Assembly (NCBI RefSeq): GCF_005508865.1
Contig: NZ_SCOM01000001.1
Span: 186,001 to 250,000, forward strand
DNA length: 64,000 nucleotides
Origin: Pseudomonas sp. F(2018)
GTDB lineage: Bacteria > Pseudomonadota > Gammaproteobacteria > Pseudomonadales > Pseudomonadaceae
Reading direction: 5' to 3'
Shown piece by piece: positions 1-9,452 of this stretch (positions within the stretch are counted from its first letter, which is position 1; every line of letters starts with the position of its first letter). A program made the position numbers and the translations under genes. The notes under the pieces are model-generated. The model searched no databases, was not told the origin of the DNA, and saw only the letters and a program-made list of their open reading frames with translations.

Positions 1-163
1 GTTACAGAGGCAAAGGCCGATATCCGGTATACAGGCTGTGGGGGCACTGTGCCTGGCAAATGGCCACTCCCGCTAGAATTTCAGATATACCGCTACCTTG
101 CCGTTCAATAGATCAGCCCGCTCCCGGCTGGCAAAAAACAATAATGGCAATAGGAGACGTCTA

Positions 164-2194
164 GTGAATAGCGTGTTGTACCCTGCCATCGCCCTGATGA
201 ACCGCATGAGCTTCGGCATGAAGTTCAGCCTGATCAGCGTGCTGTTCTTCCTGCCCATGCTGGTCACCAACTACTTCCTGGTGCGCGAGTCCTACGACGC
301 CTTCGTCGATACCCGCACCGAGCTGCAGAGCCTCGCGCTGCTCAAGCAGAGCATGAAGATGCGCCAGGACCTGGAGCGTCTCAACGACCTCTACGAGATC
401 AATGCCGTGCTCGGCCAGTCTGGTGAAGCGGAAAAGCTGACCGCGCTGATCGGCCCGCTGGAGACCGGCATCGGCGAGACGCTGGGAGCGCTCGAGTCGC
501 CCAGCGATGACGCGCAGAAGGTCGAGGAATTCAACGCCCAGCGCGATGCCATCAAGTCGGCCATGGATGCGGTGGCGGCCGAGTCCTCCCTGCGCAGCAA
601 GGCCGGCCTGGTGGTCAAGGCGCTGGACAACTCCGAGGTGTTCATCAAGTTCGTCGCCAGCCAGTCCGGCCTCAGCCAGGACAGCGATCTGACCGTGCGG
701 CAGATGACCGAGCTGATGACCACCTCCAGCCCGCCGGTGACCGAGGCCCTGAGCAAGGGCCGCGCTCTGGGCTCCTATTCCCTCGGCCAGGGCATTCTCG
801 GTTCTTCCGACAGCACCAAGCTCGACGAGCTGCTGCTGGAGCTGGAAAAGCTGCACGCCGAGTACGGCTATAAGCTGCAAAGCGCGCTGGATGGCAATGC
901 GCACGCCAAGCGCGAGCTGAGTGACAAAGCCGAGGCCAGCCGCAACAGCCTGACCGAGATCAGCGCCGTGCTGGAAGAGCAGCTGCTCATGGCCGACAGC
1001 CTGGACGCGCCCTGGCAGGGCTTCTTCGACCAGCTCAGCGTGGCCATCGACAAGACCTACGCGCTGAACGACTCGGTACTCGACTTCCTCGACCAGGAGC
1101 TGAGCCAGCGTCTGGACCAGAAGCGTACCCAGATGGTGTTGCTGGTCGTGGCCCTGGTGGTGCTGTTCCTCTCCATCGGCTACCTGTACGGCGGCTTCTA
1201 CGTGTCCACCCGCACCACCCTCAAGGGCTTCGGCAAGACCCTCGGCCAGGTCGCCGCCGGCGATATGACCGTGCGTGTCAACGTCAAGAGCCAGGACGAA
1301 CTGGGCGAGCTGGGCGAGGTGTTCAATGGCACCGTGGCGAAGATTCGCGACCTGATCGAGCTGGTCGGCCAGACCGTCACCGAGGTGGAGCGCCAGGCCG
1401 ATCGCGTCGAGCTGGTCTCCGGTGAGAGCAGCCAGGCCGTGTCCGCCCAGCGCGGGCAGATCGAGCAGGTGGCCACCGCGATGAACCAGATGTCCGCCAC
1501 CGCCCAGGAGGTGGCGCGCAGCGCCGCTGCCGCGGTGGGCAGCGCGCAGAGCGTCAACGACGAGACCGTCAGCGGTCGTGCCATGGTCGAGTCCCAGGTC
1601 GGCAGCATCCAGCGCCTGGCCAGCGAGATCGACCAGTCGGTGACTGTGATCAACCAGCTGGCCGCCGACAGCGCCTCGATCAGCCAGGTGCTGGACGTGA
1701 TCAAGGGCATCGCCGGGCAGACCAACCTGCTGGCGCTCAACGCGGCCATCGAGGCGGCGCGGGCCGGCGAGCAGGGGCGCGGTTTCGCCGTGGTGGCCGA
1801 CGAGGTGCGCAACCTGGCCAAGCGTACCCACCAGTCCACCGAAGAGATCGAGCAGATGATCGGTCGCCTGCAGAACGGCGTGGGCGCCACGGTGACCGCC
1901 ATGAATGGCAGCCACCAGATGGTGGAGAGCACCGTCAGCCAGTCGGCCCAGGTGCAGCACGCGCTGGAAAACATCCTCGGTGCGGTCGGCATGATCGTCG
2001 ACCAGAACCAGCAGATAGCCGCCGCCGCCGAGCAGCAGACCGCCGTGGCCCACGATATCGACATGAACATCGTCGAGATCAACCAGGCCGGCGAGCGCAC
2101 TGCCGAGGGCGCCGTCGAGACCGAGCAGGCCAGCCGCGCGCTGTCCGACCAGGTGGCGCGACTCAAGGAGCTGATCGGCGCCTTCCGTGTCTGA
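164..2194 (+). CDS. Methyl-accepting chemotaxis protein
   Basis: A transmembrane chemoreceptor that passes periplasmic ligand binding to the CheA/CheW array at the cell pole. A first membrane helix lies near residues 20-40, followed by a roughly 280-residue helical periplasmic domain, a second helix (QMVLLVVALVVLFL), a HAMP domain and the conserved signalling hairpin ([20 protein letters not shown], then [15 protein letters not shown]). I start it at the GTG at 164 because AGGAG lies 7 bases upstream at 152-156; the in-frame TTG at 98 has no comparable site. That gives 676 residues, normal for the family. The ligand is not predictable from sequence. There is no CheR-tethering pentapeptide at the C terminus. 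Confidence 0.93.
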   Translation: MNSVLYPAIALMNRMSFGMKFSLISVLFFLPMLVTNYFLVRESYDAFVDTRTELQSLALLKQSMKMRQDLERLNDLYEINAVLGQSGEAEKLTALIGPLETGIGETLGALESPSDDAQKVEEFNAQRDAIKSAMDAVAAESSLRSKAGLVVKALDNSEVFIKFVASQSGLSQDSDLTVRQMTELMTTSSPPVTEALSKGRALGSYSLGQGILGSSDSTKLDELLLELEKLHAEYGYKLQSALDGNAHAKRELSDKAEASRNSLTEISAVLEEQLLMADSLDAPWQGFFDQLSVAIDKTYALNDSVLDFLDQELSQRLDQKRTQMVLLVVALVVLFLSIGYLYGGFYVSTRTTLKGFGKTLGQVAAGDMTVRVNVKSQDELGELGEVFNGTVAKIRDLIELVGQTVTEVERQADRVELVSGESSQAVSAQRGQIEQVATAMNQMSATAQEVARSAAAAVGSAQSVNDETVSGRAMVESQVGSIQRLASEIDQSVTVINQLAADSASISQVLDVIKGIAGQTNLLALNAAIEAARAGEQGRGFAVVADEVRNLAKRTHQSTEEIEQMIGRLQNGVGATVTAMNGSHQMVESTVSQSAQVQHALENILGAVGMIVDQNQQIAAAAEQQTAVAHDIDMNIVEINQAGERTAEGAVETEQASRALSDQVARLKELIGAFRV

Positions 2195-2211
2195 TCGTCA
2201 CTTCGCCAAGC

Positions 2212-2237
2212 AAGGCCCGCCAATCGGCGGGCCTTGT
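2212..2237 (+). terminator. Rho-independent terminator after the chemoreceptor
   Basis: AAGGCCCGC and GCGGGCCTT form a 9-bp GC-rich stem with a short loop just after the chemoreceptor stop codon. The downstream U-tract is weak (GTCGTTT). The stem also lies between convergent genes, so it could act on both strands. Confidence 0.6.
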
Positions 2238-2283
2238 CGTTTCTAGAGTGGGTGAAAAGCCGCGTGCGAGTATCGCTCTTCTC

Positions 2284-3066
2284 TCAGTGCGGCCAGCCGA
2301 ACAGCTCGGCCGCATTGCGGCTGCTGGCTTGGGCCAGCTCCTCGGCTGTCACGCCGCACAGTTCGGCCAGGGCGGCACAGATGTCCGGCAGGTGTTCCGG
2401 GCTGTTGCGCACACCAGGGTGCATGGCCGGGGCCATGTCCGGCGAGTCGGTCTCCAGCACTATGGCCTCCAGCGGCAGGCGCGGGATCACCTTGCGTAGG
2501 CGCAGCGCCTGGGGCCAGGTCGGCGCGCCGCCTAGGCCGAGCCTGAAGCCGAGACGAAGGTATTCGCGGGCCTCCTCGTAGCTGCCGGCGAAGGCGTGGA
2601 TCACCCCGCCGCGGGGCAGCTTGTAGCGCTTGAGCGTGGCGATGGTCGCCGCGTGGGCGCGCCGTACATGCAGCAGGGCGGGCAGATCGAACTCGGCGGC
2701 CAGGCCGAGCTGCGCCTCGAACAGCTGCTGCTGGTGCTCGCGGTCCAGGCTCTCCACGTAGTAGTCCAGGCCGAACTCGCCCACCGCGCACAGGCGCGGG
2801 TGCCCGGCCAGGCGCTGCAGCCACTCGCGCAGCTGATCCAGATGCTCGGGGCGATGCTGCTGCAGATACACCGGGTGCAGGCCGAAGGCGGCGTACAGGC
2901 CCTCATTGCCCTGCACCAGATCCCACAAGCGCTGCCAGTTGTCCCGGTACACGCCGAGCACCACCAGCTTCTCCACTCCCGCCGCACGGCTGCGCGCCAG
3001 CAGCTCGGTGCGATCGGCGTCGAAGTCGGGGAAGTCGAGGTGGGTGTGGGTGTCGATCAGCTGCAT
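2284..3066 (-). CDS. TatD family metal-dependent hydrolase/DNase
   Basis: A 260-residue amidohydrolase-fold protein of the TatD/YcfH/YjjV group, which act as metal-dependent 3'-5' exonucleases or related hydrolases in the cytoplasm. The N terminus has the metal motif DTHTHLDF; GEFGLDYY, LHVRRA, HAFAGS and the late ETDSPD motif follow in the usual order. Length and start (ATG at 3066) fit the family. It is convergent with the upstream chemoreceptor and divergent from the AsmA gene. Which TatD paralogue it is cannot be settled from the sequence alone. Confidence 0.9.
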   Translation of the reverse strand: MQLIDTHTHLDFPDFDADRTELLARSRAAGVEKLVVLGVYRDNWQRLWDLVQGNEGLYAAFGLHPVYLQQHRPEHLDQLREWLQRLAGHPRLCAVGEFGLDYYVESLDREHQQQLFEAQLGLAAEFDLPALLHVRRAHAATIATLKRYKLPRGGVIHAFAGSYEEAREYLRLGFRLGLGGAPTWPQALRLRKVIPRLPLEAIVLETDSPDMAPAMHPGVRNSPEHLPDICAALAELCGVTAEELAQASSRNAAELFGWPH

Positions 3067-3181
3067 GGGCGGGTCCGGTTGAAGGCTCCAGCATCGGGTA
3101 TTTCACTCGAGTGCACCAGCCTGGGGAGCGTTCCCGCGTTTCGTCAGTCGAAACAGCAGTGGTCAGAAAGGAAACCGAGGG

Positions 3182-5245
3182 ATGCTGCGGATTCGCAAGT
3201 GGTTGAGCGGGGCGTTGGCCGTACTGCTTCTGGCGGTCGCGGCGCTCATGCTGTTCCTGGTGCTGTTCGACTGGAACCTGCTGCGCCCGAGCATCAACGA
3301 CAAGGTGTCGCAGGCCTTGAACCGGCCGTTCGCCATCGAGGGCAACCTCAGCGTGGTGTGGCAGCGCGAGCCGGAGGAGGGTGGCTGGCGCGCCTGGCTG
3401 CCGTGGCCGCACTTCGCCGCCGAACAGCTGAACCTGGGCAATCCCGAGTGGGCCGAGGGCGACACCTTCGTCAGCCTGGACCGGGTGCAGTTCCGCCTGG
3501 CACCCCTGCCGTTGCTGTGGAAGACCCTGAGCATCCCGCGCATCGAGCTCGGCGCGCCCTACGTCAGCCTGCAGCGCCTGGCCGATGGCCGCGCCAACTG
3601 GACCTTCGACCTGGGTGGCCAGCAACCGGATGAGTCCGCCGAGCCGAGCCCCTGGACCCTGGATATCGGTACCATCGGCTTCGATCAGGGCGTGGTCAGC
3701 CTCGATGACCAGGTGTCGAAGACCCGCCTCGAGGCGCAGATCGACCCGCTCGGCGCGCCCATCCCGTTTGCCCAGATAGTCGGCGACAGCGCTGCCAAGC
3801 GCCTGGCCGACGAACATGCGGCGGCCCAGGACTACGCCTTCGCCTGGCGCGCCAAGGGCCGTTTCCAGGGCCAGGCGGTGAGTGGCAGCGGCAAGGTCGG
3901 CGGCCTGCTCGCCTTGCAGGACGCCAGCCTGCCGTTTCCGCTGCAGGCCGATGTACGCATCGGCAGCACGCGCATCCGGGTCGCCGGCAGCCTGACCGAT
4001 CCGCAGCACCTGGGCGCCCTCGACCTGCGCCTGCGCCTGGCCGGCACCAGCCTGAGCCAACTCTATCCGCTGACCGGCGTGACCCTGCCGGACACCCCGC
4101 CGTACAGCACCGACGGCCGCCTGCAGGCGGACCTGCGCGACGCCGGCGGCGCGCTGTTCCGCTACCAGGACTTCAACGGCCGCATCGGCGACAGCGATAT
4201 CCACGGCGACCTCACCTTCGTCAACCGCCAGCCGCGGCCCAAGCTGTCCGGCCAGCTCACCTCCAAGCAGCTGCTGTTCGCCGACCTGGCGCCGCTGATC
4301 GGCGCCGATTCCAATGCCGAGAAGAAGGCCCGCGGCGCCGCCGTCAGCCAGCCGGCCAATAAGGTGCTGCCGGTGGAGGAATTCCGTACCGAGCGCTGGC
4401 GCAGCATGGACGCCGACGTGCGCTTCACCGGCAAGCGCATTGTGCATGACGAGAAGCTGCCGATCCGCGACCTGGACACCCACCTGGTGCTCAACGACGG
4501 CGTGCTCAGCCTGGAGCCCCTGCGCTTCGGCATGGCCGGTGGCACGTTGGATGCGCAGATCCGTCTGAACGGTGCGCAGGTGCCGATGCGTGGGCAGGCA
4601 CGGCTTAGCGCCCGCGATCTTAAGCTCAAGCAGCTGTTTCCCACCTTCGCGCCGATGCAGACCAGCCTCGGTGCACTGAATGGGGACGCCAGGTTGAGCG
4701 GCACCGGCAACTCGGTGGCGGCCCTGCTCGGCAGTGCCGACGGCGAGTTGCAGATGCTGATCAACGATGGCGCGGTGAGCCGCGGCCTGCTGGAAATCGC
4801 CGGGCTCAACGTCGGCAACTATCTGGTCGGCAAGCTGTTCGGCGACGACGAGGTGACCATCAACTGCGCCGCCGCCGACTTCGGTATCCGCAACGGGCTG
4901 ATGAGCAGCCGGCTGTTCGTGGTCGATACTGAGAATGCGCTGATCAAGGTCGACGGCAGCGCCAGCTTCGCCAACGAGCGTCTCGATTTCGTCGTCACCC
5001 CGGCGGCCAAGGGCCTGCGCATCTTCTCCCTGCGCTCGCCGCTCTTCGTGCGCGGCACCTTCAAGAACCCCGACGCCGGGGTCAAGGGCACACCGCTGGC
5101 CCTGCGTGGCGTCGGCCTGGTGGCGCTGGGCGTGGCGGTGGCACCGGCGGCAGGCCTGCTGGCACTGGTGGCGCCCAGCAGTGGCGACGAGCCTAGCCAG
5201 TGCGCGCCGCTGCTGCGGCAGATGCAGCAGGGCGGCAAGAGCTGA
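3182..5245 (+). CDS. AsmA family protein
   Basis: A 687-residue AsmA-type protein, anchored in the inner membrane by one N-terminal helix (about residues 8-28) with a long beta-rich periplasmic body. AsmA-like proteins are linked to phospholipid transport and outer-membrane homeostasis. The typical opening is present (helix followed by FDWNLLRPSINDKVSQALNRPF), and the C-terminal AsmA_2-type segment contains NGLMSSRLFVVDTENALIKV and GTFKNPDAGVKG. A second hydrophobic stretch lies close to the C terminus ([20 protein letters not shown]), which is common in this subgroup. It converges on the response-regulator gene with only an 18-base gap. Confidence 0.9.
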   Translation: MLRIRKWLSGALAVLLLAVAALMLFLVLFDWNLLRPSINDKVSQALNRPFAIEGNLSVVWQREPEEGGWRAWLPWPHFAAEQLNLGNPEWAEGDTFVSLDRVQFRLAPLPLLWKTLSIPRIELGAPYVSLQRLADGRANWTFDLGGQQPDESAEPSPWTLDIGTIGFDQGVVSLDDQVSKTRLEAQIDPLGAPIPFAQIVGDSAAKRLADEHAAAQDYAFAWRAKGRFQGQAVSGSGKVGGLLALQDASLPFPLQADVRIGSTRIRVAGSLTDPQHLGALDLRLRLAGTSLSQLYPLTGVTLPDTPPYSTDGRLQADLRDAGGALFRYQDFNGRIGDSDIHGDLTFVNRQPRPKLSGQLTSKQLLFADLAPLIGADSNAEKKARGAAVSQPANKVLPVEEFRTERWRSMDADVRFTGKRIVHDEKLPIRDLDTHLVLNDGVLSLEPLRFGMAGGTLDAQIRLNGAQVPMRGQARLSARDLKLKQLFPTFAPMQTSLGALNGDARLSGTGNSVAALLGSADGELQMLINDGAVSRGLLEIAGLNVGNYLVGKLFGDDEVTINCAAADFGIRNGLMSSRLFVVDTENALIKVDGSASFANERLDFVVTPAAKGLRIFSLRSPLFVRGTFKNPDAGVKGTPLALRGVGLVALGVAVAPAAGLLALVAPSSGDEPSQCAPLLRQMQQGGKS

Positions 5246-5263
5246 TGCTCTAACGATACTGTT

Positions 5264-5938
5264 CTAGCGCGCTACGCTGGCGGAAATGGCCACCGCGGCG
5301 GCGGCGGTGCGGGTCTCCACGCCGAGCTTCACGTAGACGTGTTCCAGGTGCTTGTTCACCGTGCGCGGCGACAGGCCGAGGATGTCGCCGATGTCGCGGT
5401 TGGTCTTGCCGCAGGCCACCCAGCGCAGCACTTCGACCTCGCGCTCGGTGAGCTGGAAGCGCGCCGAGAGGGTCTCGAAGGTCGGCTCGTTGCTCAGGGT
5501 CAGGTCCACCGGCTGCGCGGCGGCGCGTGCCGACTGCAGCGTGCGTGCGGTGCGCAGGTGGGCGGCGACCCGCGCTAGCACCTCGTCGGTGTGGATCGGC
5601 TTGGTCACGTAGTCGCTGCCGCCGGCGGCGAAGCCTTCCACTACGTGCTCGCTGTCGGTCAGCGCGGTCATGAACAGCACCGGGATATCGGCGCTGTCCG
5701 GCTCGGCCTTGATCCTGCGGCAGGTCTCGAAACCGTCCAGGCCGGGCATCATCGCGTCGAGCAGGATCAGGTCGGGGCGCCGGCGCTGGATGCGGTTCAG
5801 CGCGCTCTGGCCATCCAGCGCCACCAGCACCATGTAGCCCTGGGCGTCGAGGGCGTCGGAGAGCAGGGCGAGGTTGTCCGGCGTGTCGTCGACGATCAGC
5901 ACCGTACCGCGCTCAGCAAGCTGCGTGGCTGCATTCAT
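5264..5938 (-). CDS. LuxR-type response regulator of the amide/urea cluster
   Basis: A 224-residue DNA-binding response regulator. The N-terminal receiver has VLIVDD, phospho-acceptor Asp61 in LILLDAMMPG, the MTAL switch region and Lys in YVTKPI; the C-terminal LuxR/NarL helix-turn-helix reads FQLTEREVEVLRWVACGKTNRDIG, then LSPRTVNKHLEHVYVKL. The start is the ATG at 5938 because AAGGAGG lies just upstream; the reading frame continues further upstream without a ribosome site. It overlaps the 3' end of the sensor-kinase gene by 26 bases, so the two are translationally coupled partners. Inference: it activates the divergent urt and the downstream fmd/ami genes, through the TACGT palindromes at 9453-9481 and 14841-14856. 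Confidence 0.9.
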   Translation of the reverse strand: MNAATQLAERGTVLIVDDTPDNLALLSDALDAQGYMVLVALDGQSALNRIQRRRPDLILLDAMMPGLDGFETCRRIKAEPDSADIPVLFMTALTDSEHVVEGFAAGGSDYVTKPIHTDEVLARVAAHLRTARTLQSARAAAQPVDLTLSNEPTFETLSARFQLTEREVEVLRWVACGKTNRDIGDILGLSPRTVNKHLEHVYVKLGVETRTAAAAVAISASVAR

Positions 5939-8900
5939 GTTCGGCCTCCTTGAGTTGGCGGTTGAGTTCATCCAGACGGAAGCCCTTGGCCAGGGCCCGC
6001 AGGCGTTTGGTGAAGGGCGCGCAGGCCGGGGTCTGGCGTTCGATGGCGTCCAGCTTGTCCTGGATGCCGCGCATGTAGCCGAGCGCTGCCAGCTCGCGCA
6101 GCTCGGCCAGTTCGCTGGCGCTGGGCAGTGCCTCGACCTGTGGCTGCGCCGCCTCCGCCTCGGCCACGCGGTGCAGCCACTGCAGGTCGAGCTGCTGCTG
6201 GATGCGTTCGAGCAGCGCCGGGGTGTGCACCGGCTTGGCCAGGTAATCGTTGCAGTAGGCGGCGATGCTGCGTTCGCGGTCGTCGGCGAAGGCATTCGCC
6301 GAGATGACGATGATCGGCGCCTGGCACAGGGAATTGCGGCGGATCAGGCGGCTGGTCTCGAAGCCGTCCATCTGCGGCATCGACAGGTCCATGAGGATCA
6401 GGTCGGGGCTGAGCAGCGCGGCCTGGCGGATCGCCTCCTGGCCGCTGGCCGCCTGCTCGACGCGAAAGCCCAGCGGTTCGAGCATGCCGGCCAGCACGCG
6501 GCGGTGTTCCAGATGATCGTCCACCACCAGCACCAGGCGGCGCGGGCCCTGGTAGCCGATGATGTCGTGCGCCACGTGCACCACCGCCTGCGGCGCGCGT
6601 ACCTCGGAGAGGAACAGGCGCACCTGGAAGCGCGTGCCTTTGCCCGGCTCGCTGTGCACCGACAGCTCGCCGCCCATCAGCGCGGTGAGCATGCGGGTGA
6701 TGGTCAGGCCGAGGCCGACGCCGTTGTCCTGGCGCATCAGGTCGCCGCGTTCGAAGGGCTGGAAGATGCGCTCGATCTGCTCGGGGGCGATGCCGATGCC
6801 GGTGTCGACGATCTCGAAGCAGGCGGTCTCGCGCAGGTAGCTGACGCGCAGGCGCACCTCGCCCTGCTCGGTGAAGCGCACCGCGTTACCGAGCAGATTG
6901 ATCAGAATCTGCCGCACGCGCTTCTCGTCGCCGCGTACCACCGCGGGAATCCGCCCAGCCGTCTCCAGGCGGAAGGCCAGGCCCTTCTCGGCGGCCTGGG
7001 GTGCGAACATGCGTTCGAGCTGGCCGACGAATTCGGGCAGGGCGATTTCCGAGAGTTCCAGGTGCAGCTTGCCGGCCTCGATCTTGGCCACGTCGAGCAG
7101 GCCGTCGATCAGCGACAGCAGGTGCGAGCCGCTGCGGTAGATGGTGGCCAGGGCGTCGTGATGGCGCTCGGGCATGGCCGCGTCGCGCTGCAGGATCTGG
7201 GTGTAACCGAGGATGCTGTTGAGCGGCGTGCGCAGCTCGTGGGACAGGCCGGTGACATAGCGGCTCTTCGCCGCGTTGGCGTTCTCGGCCAGCACCTTGG
7301 CCTTTTGCAGTGCCTCGTCGGTCTTGCCGTGGGCCTCGATCTCCTGCATCAGCAGCAGGGTCTGGCGGTCCGACTCCTGCTGCGCCACCTGGCGGCTCTC
7401 GCGGGTCAGGACGATCCACCAGGCGAGCATGCCGGCGAACAGCGAGAGGGTGAGAAAGGCCTTGATGAAGGCCTGGTACAGCGTCTGCTGCACCTCCGCC
7501 GAGTGTGGCACCAGGCCGTGGGAGACCTGGCTGTAGATCAGCGCCAGGGCGCCGAACAGCATCACTACCAGCAGGACGAGGAAGCCCAGGTATTGGGCCA
7601 GGCGGCTGTGCAGGCGCGGGATGCTGGCCCAGGGCAGCAGCCAGTGCAGCAGCGCATCGACCTGCCGGCTGAGCCGCGCATGGGGTTTGCAGGCGTCGCC
7701 GCAGCGCGCGTCCAGCGAGCAGCACAGCGAGCAGATCGGCGTGCTGTAGGCCGGGCAGAAGGCCATGTCCTCGCTCTCGAAGGCGTTGTTGCACAGGCCG
7801 CAGCGGCCGGCGTCGGTCGTGCTCGGCGGGTGGACCAGTGCCGCCGTGCTGGTGCGGGCGATATAGAAGCGGCCGCCGGTGAACCAGGCCAGCAGCGGCG
7901 CGCAGAGGAAGGCGGAGAATAGCGCCACCAGGGGCGAGGCGGCCTGGGCCAGGGCGCCGAACAGGCCGAAGTGCGCCAGTACCGAGAGCAGCGAGGCGAA
8001 CAGCATGGCGCCGACGCCGACCGGGTTGATGTCGTACAGGTGCGCACGCTTGAACTCGATGTAGCGCGGCGACAGGCCCAGCGGCTTGTTGATCACCAGG
8101 TCGGCGACCAGCGCACCGATCCAGGCGATGGCGATGTTGGCGTAGAGGCCGAGCACCTCCTCGATCGCCTCGAACACGCCCAGCTCCATCAGCATCAGGG
8201 CGATGGCCACGTTGAACACCAGCCACACCACGCGTCCTGGATGGCTGTGGGTGACGCGGGCGAAGAAGTTGGACCAGGCCAGCGAGCCGGCATAGGCGTT
8301 GGTCAGGTTGATCTTCACCTGACTGACGATGACGAACAGCACCATGGCGCCGAGCGCCCACTGCGGCGAGGCGAACACGTAGTGGAAGGCCACCAGGTAC
8401 ATCTGCGTCGGCTCGGCGGCGCGTTCGATGGGGATCTCGTGTTGCAGGGCGAGGAAGGCGAGGAAGGCGCCGGCGAGCATCTTCAGCGCACCGGGGATGA
8501 TCCAGCCGGGCCCGGCCATGAGCAGCGCGGCCCACCAGCGCTTGCGGTTCTGCGCGGTCTTCTCCGGCAGGAAGCGCAGGTAATCGACCTGCTCGCCGAT
8601 CTGCGTGACCAGGGCCAGGGCCACGGTGCAGGCGGCGCCGAAGTGCAGCAGGTTGAAGTTGCCGGCCTCGCCCTCGCGGCCGGCGAAGCTGGTCCAGTCG
8701 CTGATCGCCTCGGGGTTCTTGGCGATGACGAAGATGTAGGGCAGGAACAGCAGCACCAGCCACACCGGCTGGGTCCAGGTCTGCAGGCGGTTGATCAGGG
8801 TGATGCCGTAGGCCACCAGGGGAATGATGATCACCGAACAGATCACGTAGGCCAGCGCCAGCGGGATGTCGAAGTACAGCTCCAGGGCCAGCGCCATGAT

Positions 8901-9311
8901 CGCCGCCTCGAGGGCGAAGAACAGGAAGGTGAAGCTGGCGTAGATCAGCGAGGTGATGGTCGAGCCGATGTAGCCGAAGCCGGCGCCGCGGGTCAGCAGG
9001 TCCATGTCCACGCCGTAGCGCGCTGCGTAATAGCTGATCGGCAGGCCGGTGAGGAAGATCACCAGACTCACCGCGAGGATCGCCCACAGGGTGTTGGTGA
9101 AACCGTAGGACAGCGCCAGGGCGCCGCCGATGGCCTCCAGGGCGAGGAACGACACCGCGCCGAGGGCGGTGTTGGCGATGCGCAGCTCCGACCACTTGCG
9201 GAACGCCCGCGGGGTGAAGCGCAGGGCGTAGTCCTCCATGGTCTCGTCGGCGACCCAGCTGTTGTAGTCGCGGCGAATCTTGACGATTCGCTGGGTTCCG
9301 GTGGGTTGCAC
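5913..9311 (-). CDS. NCS1 permease-like sensor histidine kinase with receiver (hybrid)
   Basis: A very large membrane sensor of 1132 residues. Residues 1 to about 490 are a complete NCS1-type (cytosine/purine/allantoin) permease with about twelve hydrophobic helices. A cluster of eight cysteines follows at 504-541 (CGLC, CPAY, CSLCC, CGDAC), then two more helices, a HisKA domain with the phospho-acceptor His691 in SHELRTPLNS, a HATPase domain (NLLGNAVRF, DTGIGI, GVGLGLTI), and a C-terminal receiver with Asp975 (LILMDLSMP). The GTG at 9311 is preferred because AGGAG lies 7 bases upstream; the in-frame ATG at 9356 has no site. This is the same design logic as CbrA (SSS permease plus kinase), with a different permease family. 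Neighbours suggest it senses or takes up urea, formamide or another small amide. Confidence 0.92.
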   Translation of the reverse strand: MQPTGTQRIVKIRRDYNSWVADETMEDYALRFTPRAFRKWSELRIANTALGAVSFLALEAIGGALALSYGFTNTLWAILAVSLVIFLTGLPISYYAARYGVDMDLLTRGAGFGYIGSTITSLIYASFTFLFFALEAAIMALALELYFDIPLALAYVICSVIIIPLVAYGITLINRLQTWTQPVWLVLLFLPYIFVIAKNPEAISDWTSFAGREGEAGNFNLLHFGAACTVALALVTQIGEQVDYLRFLPEKTAQNRKRWWAALLMAGPGWIIPGALKMLAGAFLAFLALQHEIPIERAAEPTQMYLVAFHYVFASPQWALGAMVLFVIVSQVKINLTNAYAGSLAWSNFFARVTHSHPGRVVWLVFNVAIALMLMELGVFEAIEEVLGLYANIAIAWIGALVADLVINKPLGLSPRYIEFKRAHLYDINPVGVGAMLFASLLSVLAHFGLFGALAQAASPLVALFSAFLCAPLLAWFTGGRFYIARTSTAALVHPPSTTDAGRCGLCNNAFESEDMAFCPAYSTPICSLCCSLDARCGDACKPHARLSRQVDALLHWLLPWASIPRLHSRLAQYLGFLVLLVVMLFGALALIYSQVSHGLVPHSAEVQQTLYQAFIKAFLTLSLFAGMLAWWIVLTRESRQVAQQESDRQTLLLMQEIEAHGKTDEALQKAKVLAENANAAKSRYVTGLSHELRTPLNSILGYTQILQRDAAMPERHHDALATIYRSGSHLLSLIDGLLDVAKIEAGKLHLELSEIALPEFVGQLERMFAPQAAEKGLAFRLETAGRIPAVVRGDEKRVRQILINLLGNAVRFTEQGEVRLRVSYLRETACFEIVDTGIGIAPEQIERIFQPFERGDLMRQDNGVGLGLTITRMLTALMGGELSVHSEPGKGTRFQVRLFLSEVRAPQAVVHVAHDIIGYQGPRRLVLVVDDHLEHRRVLAGMLEPLGFRVEQAASGQEAIRQAALLSPDLILMDLSMPQMDGFETSRLIRRNSLCQAPIIVISANAFADDRERSIAAYCNDYLAKPVHTPALLERIQQQLDLQWLHRVAEAEAAQPQVEALPSASELAELRELAALGYMRGIQDKLDAIERQTPACAPFTKRLRALAKGFRLDELNRQLKEAEHECSHAAC

Positions 9312-9452
9312 GCCATTGCTCCTGGTGGTGCCGTTTGCTCTGCGAATTTGCAACATCCATGCCCCCAGCTGCGGGCCGCGTGCGTGCGCGCCCGAGCTTC
9401 TGTCTGGCTTCCTGCTCGGGCCGAGAGTGCACCAGGCTGGTGCCTGGCGCTG

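Noticed and set aside
98..163. N-terminal extension of the first chemoreceptor from a TTG at 98
   Set aside because: It adds a basic stretch before the signal-anchor helix and has no ribosome site, while the GTG at 164 has AGGAG at the right distance.
161..2053. Long antisense reading frame opposite the chemoreceptor
   Set aside because: High GC leaves stop-free antisense frames; the translation is low-complexity and rich in His, Gly, Leu and Ala, while the plus strand encodes a textbook receptor.
5874..7922. Long plus-strand frame opposite the sensor kinase
   Set aside because: Shadow of the kinase and receiver on the other strand; no recognisable domain and biased composition.
9309..9356. 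ATG starts at 9356 and 9316 for the sensor kinase
   Set aside because: The ATG at 9356 lacks a ribosome site; the one at 9316 is out of frame. The GTG at 9311 is in frame with AGGAG 7 bases upstream.
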